Positions 4,941 to 5,323 of a stretch of DNA of 5,323 bases are shown here, in pieces. Positions within the stretch are counted from its first letter, which is position 1; every line of letters begins with the position of its first letter. Origin of the DNA: Selenomonadaceae bacterium (GTDB lineage: Bacteria > Bacillota > Negativicutes > Selenomonadales > Selenomonadaceae). The notes under the pieces were generated by a model, which was given only the letters and a program-made list of their open reading frames with translations, did not search any database and was not told where the DNA came from. The position numbers were made by a program, and so were the translations under genes. The DNA is taken from the NCBI GenBank assembly GCA_016286075.1, contig JAEERZ010000165.1:1-5323 (forward strand). The letters are read 5' to 3'.

Positions 4941-4974
4941 AAACCACCTTCCAGAAGAATTTGGAAGGTGGTTT
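4941..4974. terminator. Bidirectional terminator between response regulator and TRAP permease genes
   Basis: A perfect 13-bp stem (4941-4953 with 4962-4974, including CCACCTTCC/GGAAGGTGG) has an eight-base loop. On the minus strand it is followed by six T, C, TT, a strong terminator for the permease gene ending at 4990. On the plus strand only TTTCGCTTT follows, so it is weaker but probably also ends the response regulator transcript. Confidence 0.9.
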
Positions 4975-4989
4975 CGCTTTGTGGATATG

Positions 4990-5323
4990 TTACGCCGCTG
5001 CCGTTTTATTGCCTTTTTTCTTTTGTACAAGTACGGTCAGCACGAGCACCGCGAGGCCGATGGCGTCGGTTTCCATGCCCGGCTTGATCAGGAGCAGCGA
5101 GCCCGCCGCCGCGATGACGCGGAGCCATGCCGCCATTGGCGTGAACAGGTAGCCTTCGACGGCGACGGCGATCAGGAAGACGCCGACGCAGGCGCTGGCC
5201 GCCACCCACGCGCCCTCGGCAATGGTCGTGTTGATCAGCATGAGCTGCGGCGCATAGACGAACATGAACGGCACGATGAAGCCCGCGATTGCCAGCTTGA
5301 CCGATGCGACGCCGGTTTTCATC
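4990..5323 (-). CDS. TRAP transporter permease, DctM-like (4TM/12TM fusion type), C-terminal end only
   Basis: About 110 residues of a larger membrane protein that continues past the right edge. The first methionine visible (5322) is internal: the M-K-T-G stretch followed by K-L-A-I-A-G-F-I-V-P-F-M-F-V-Y is a typical late segment of fused TRAP permeases. Four hydrophobic segments are visible: residues about 7-30, 38-60, 63-80 and 87-99. The third is preceded by A-A-W-L-R, and the fourth by the turn K-P-G-M-E-T-D. The tail is basic (Q-K-K-K-G-N-K). Such permeases use a sodium or proton gradient together with a periplasmic binding protein to import organic acids and other small solutes; the substrate cannot be told from this end. 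It is the last gene of its unit, as a strong terminator follows 15 bases after the stop. Other transporter families with similar ends are possible but less likely. Confidence 0.8.
   Translation of the reverse strand, partial: MKTGVASVKLAIAGFIVPFMFVYAPQLMLINTTIAEGAWVAASACVGVFLIAVAVEGYLFTPMAAWLRVIAAAGSLLLIKPGMETDAIGLAVLVLTVLVQKKKGNKTAAA

Noticed and set aside
4990..5322. Reading the right-edge gene as a complete 110-residue membrane protein starting at 5322
   Set aside because: The sequence matches the interior and C-terminal end of a fused TRAP permease, and the frame stays open to the window edge, so the methionine is internal.

Overview
This looks like an ordinary chromosomal segment of a diderm anaerobe. 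The best guess is a Negativicutes-type member of the Bacillota. The evidence is a c-di-AMP (ydaO/yuaA-class) riboswitch in front of a wall hydrolase, strong AGGAGG-type ribosome binding sites, a Tat-exported DUF362 protein and a fused TRAP-type permease. Synergistota is a reasonable alternative. The assignment rests on gene content and style only; nothing here is a phylogenetic marker. No mobile element, CRISPR array, tRNA or rRNA is visible.

Left part (1-1190): a gene-free leader of about 250 bases leads into a c-di-AMP riboswitch (about 258-412). Its 3' end runs directly into the Shine-Dalgarno sequence of a secreted peptidoglycan hydrolase (PG-binding domain plus NlpC/P60 domain, UUG start). 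A strong terminator follows, then a bidirectional terminator shared with the convergent gene.

Middle part (1190-4161): four genes all read leftwards. In their direction of transcription they are a Tat lipoprotein of the DUF362 family, a small FMN nitroreductase with a candidate operator/promoter, a two-helix small membrane protein whose stop codon lies in its own terminator loop, and a secreted protein of unknown function. Gaps and terminators suggest mostly single-gene units, not one operon.

Right part (4162-5323): a 257-base divergent region carries a good sigma-70-type promoter for a stand-alone CheY-like response regulator read rightwards. A perfect 13-bp terminator hairpin separates it from the C-terminal end of a TRAP-type (DctM-like, 4TM/12TM fusion) permease that enters from the right edge on the minus strand.

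The genes do not form an evident pathway. The common thread is envelope and environment sensing: wall remodelling under c-di-AMP control, three exported or membrane proteins, a redox enzyme, a signalling receiver and a solute transporter. The most informative element is the riboswitch, which has no room for an expression-platform terminator and so probably acts on translation initiation. I found no convincing undescribed system.
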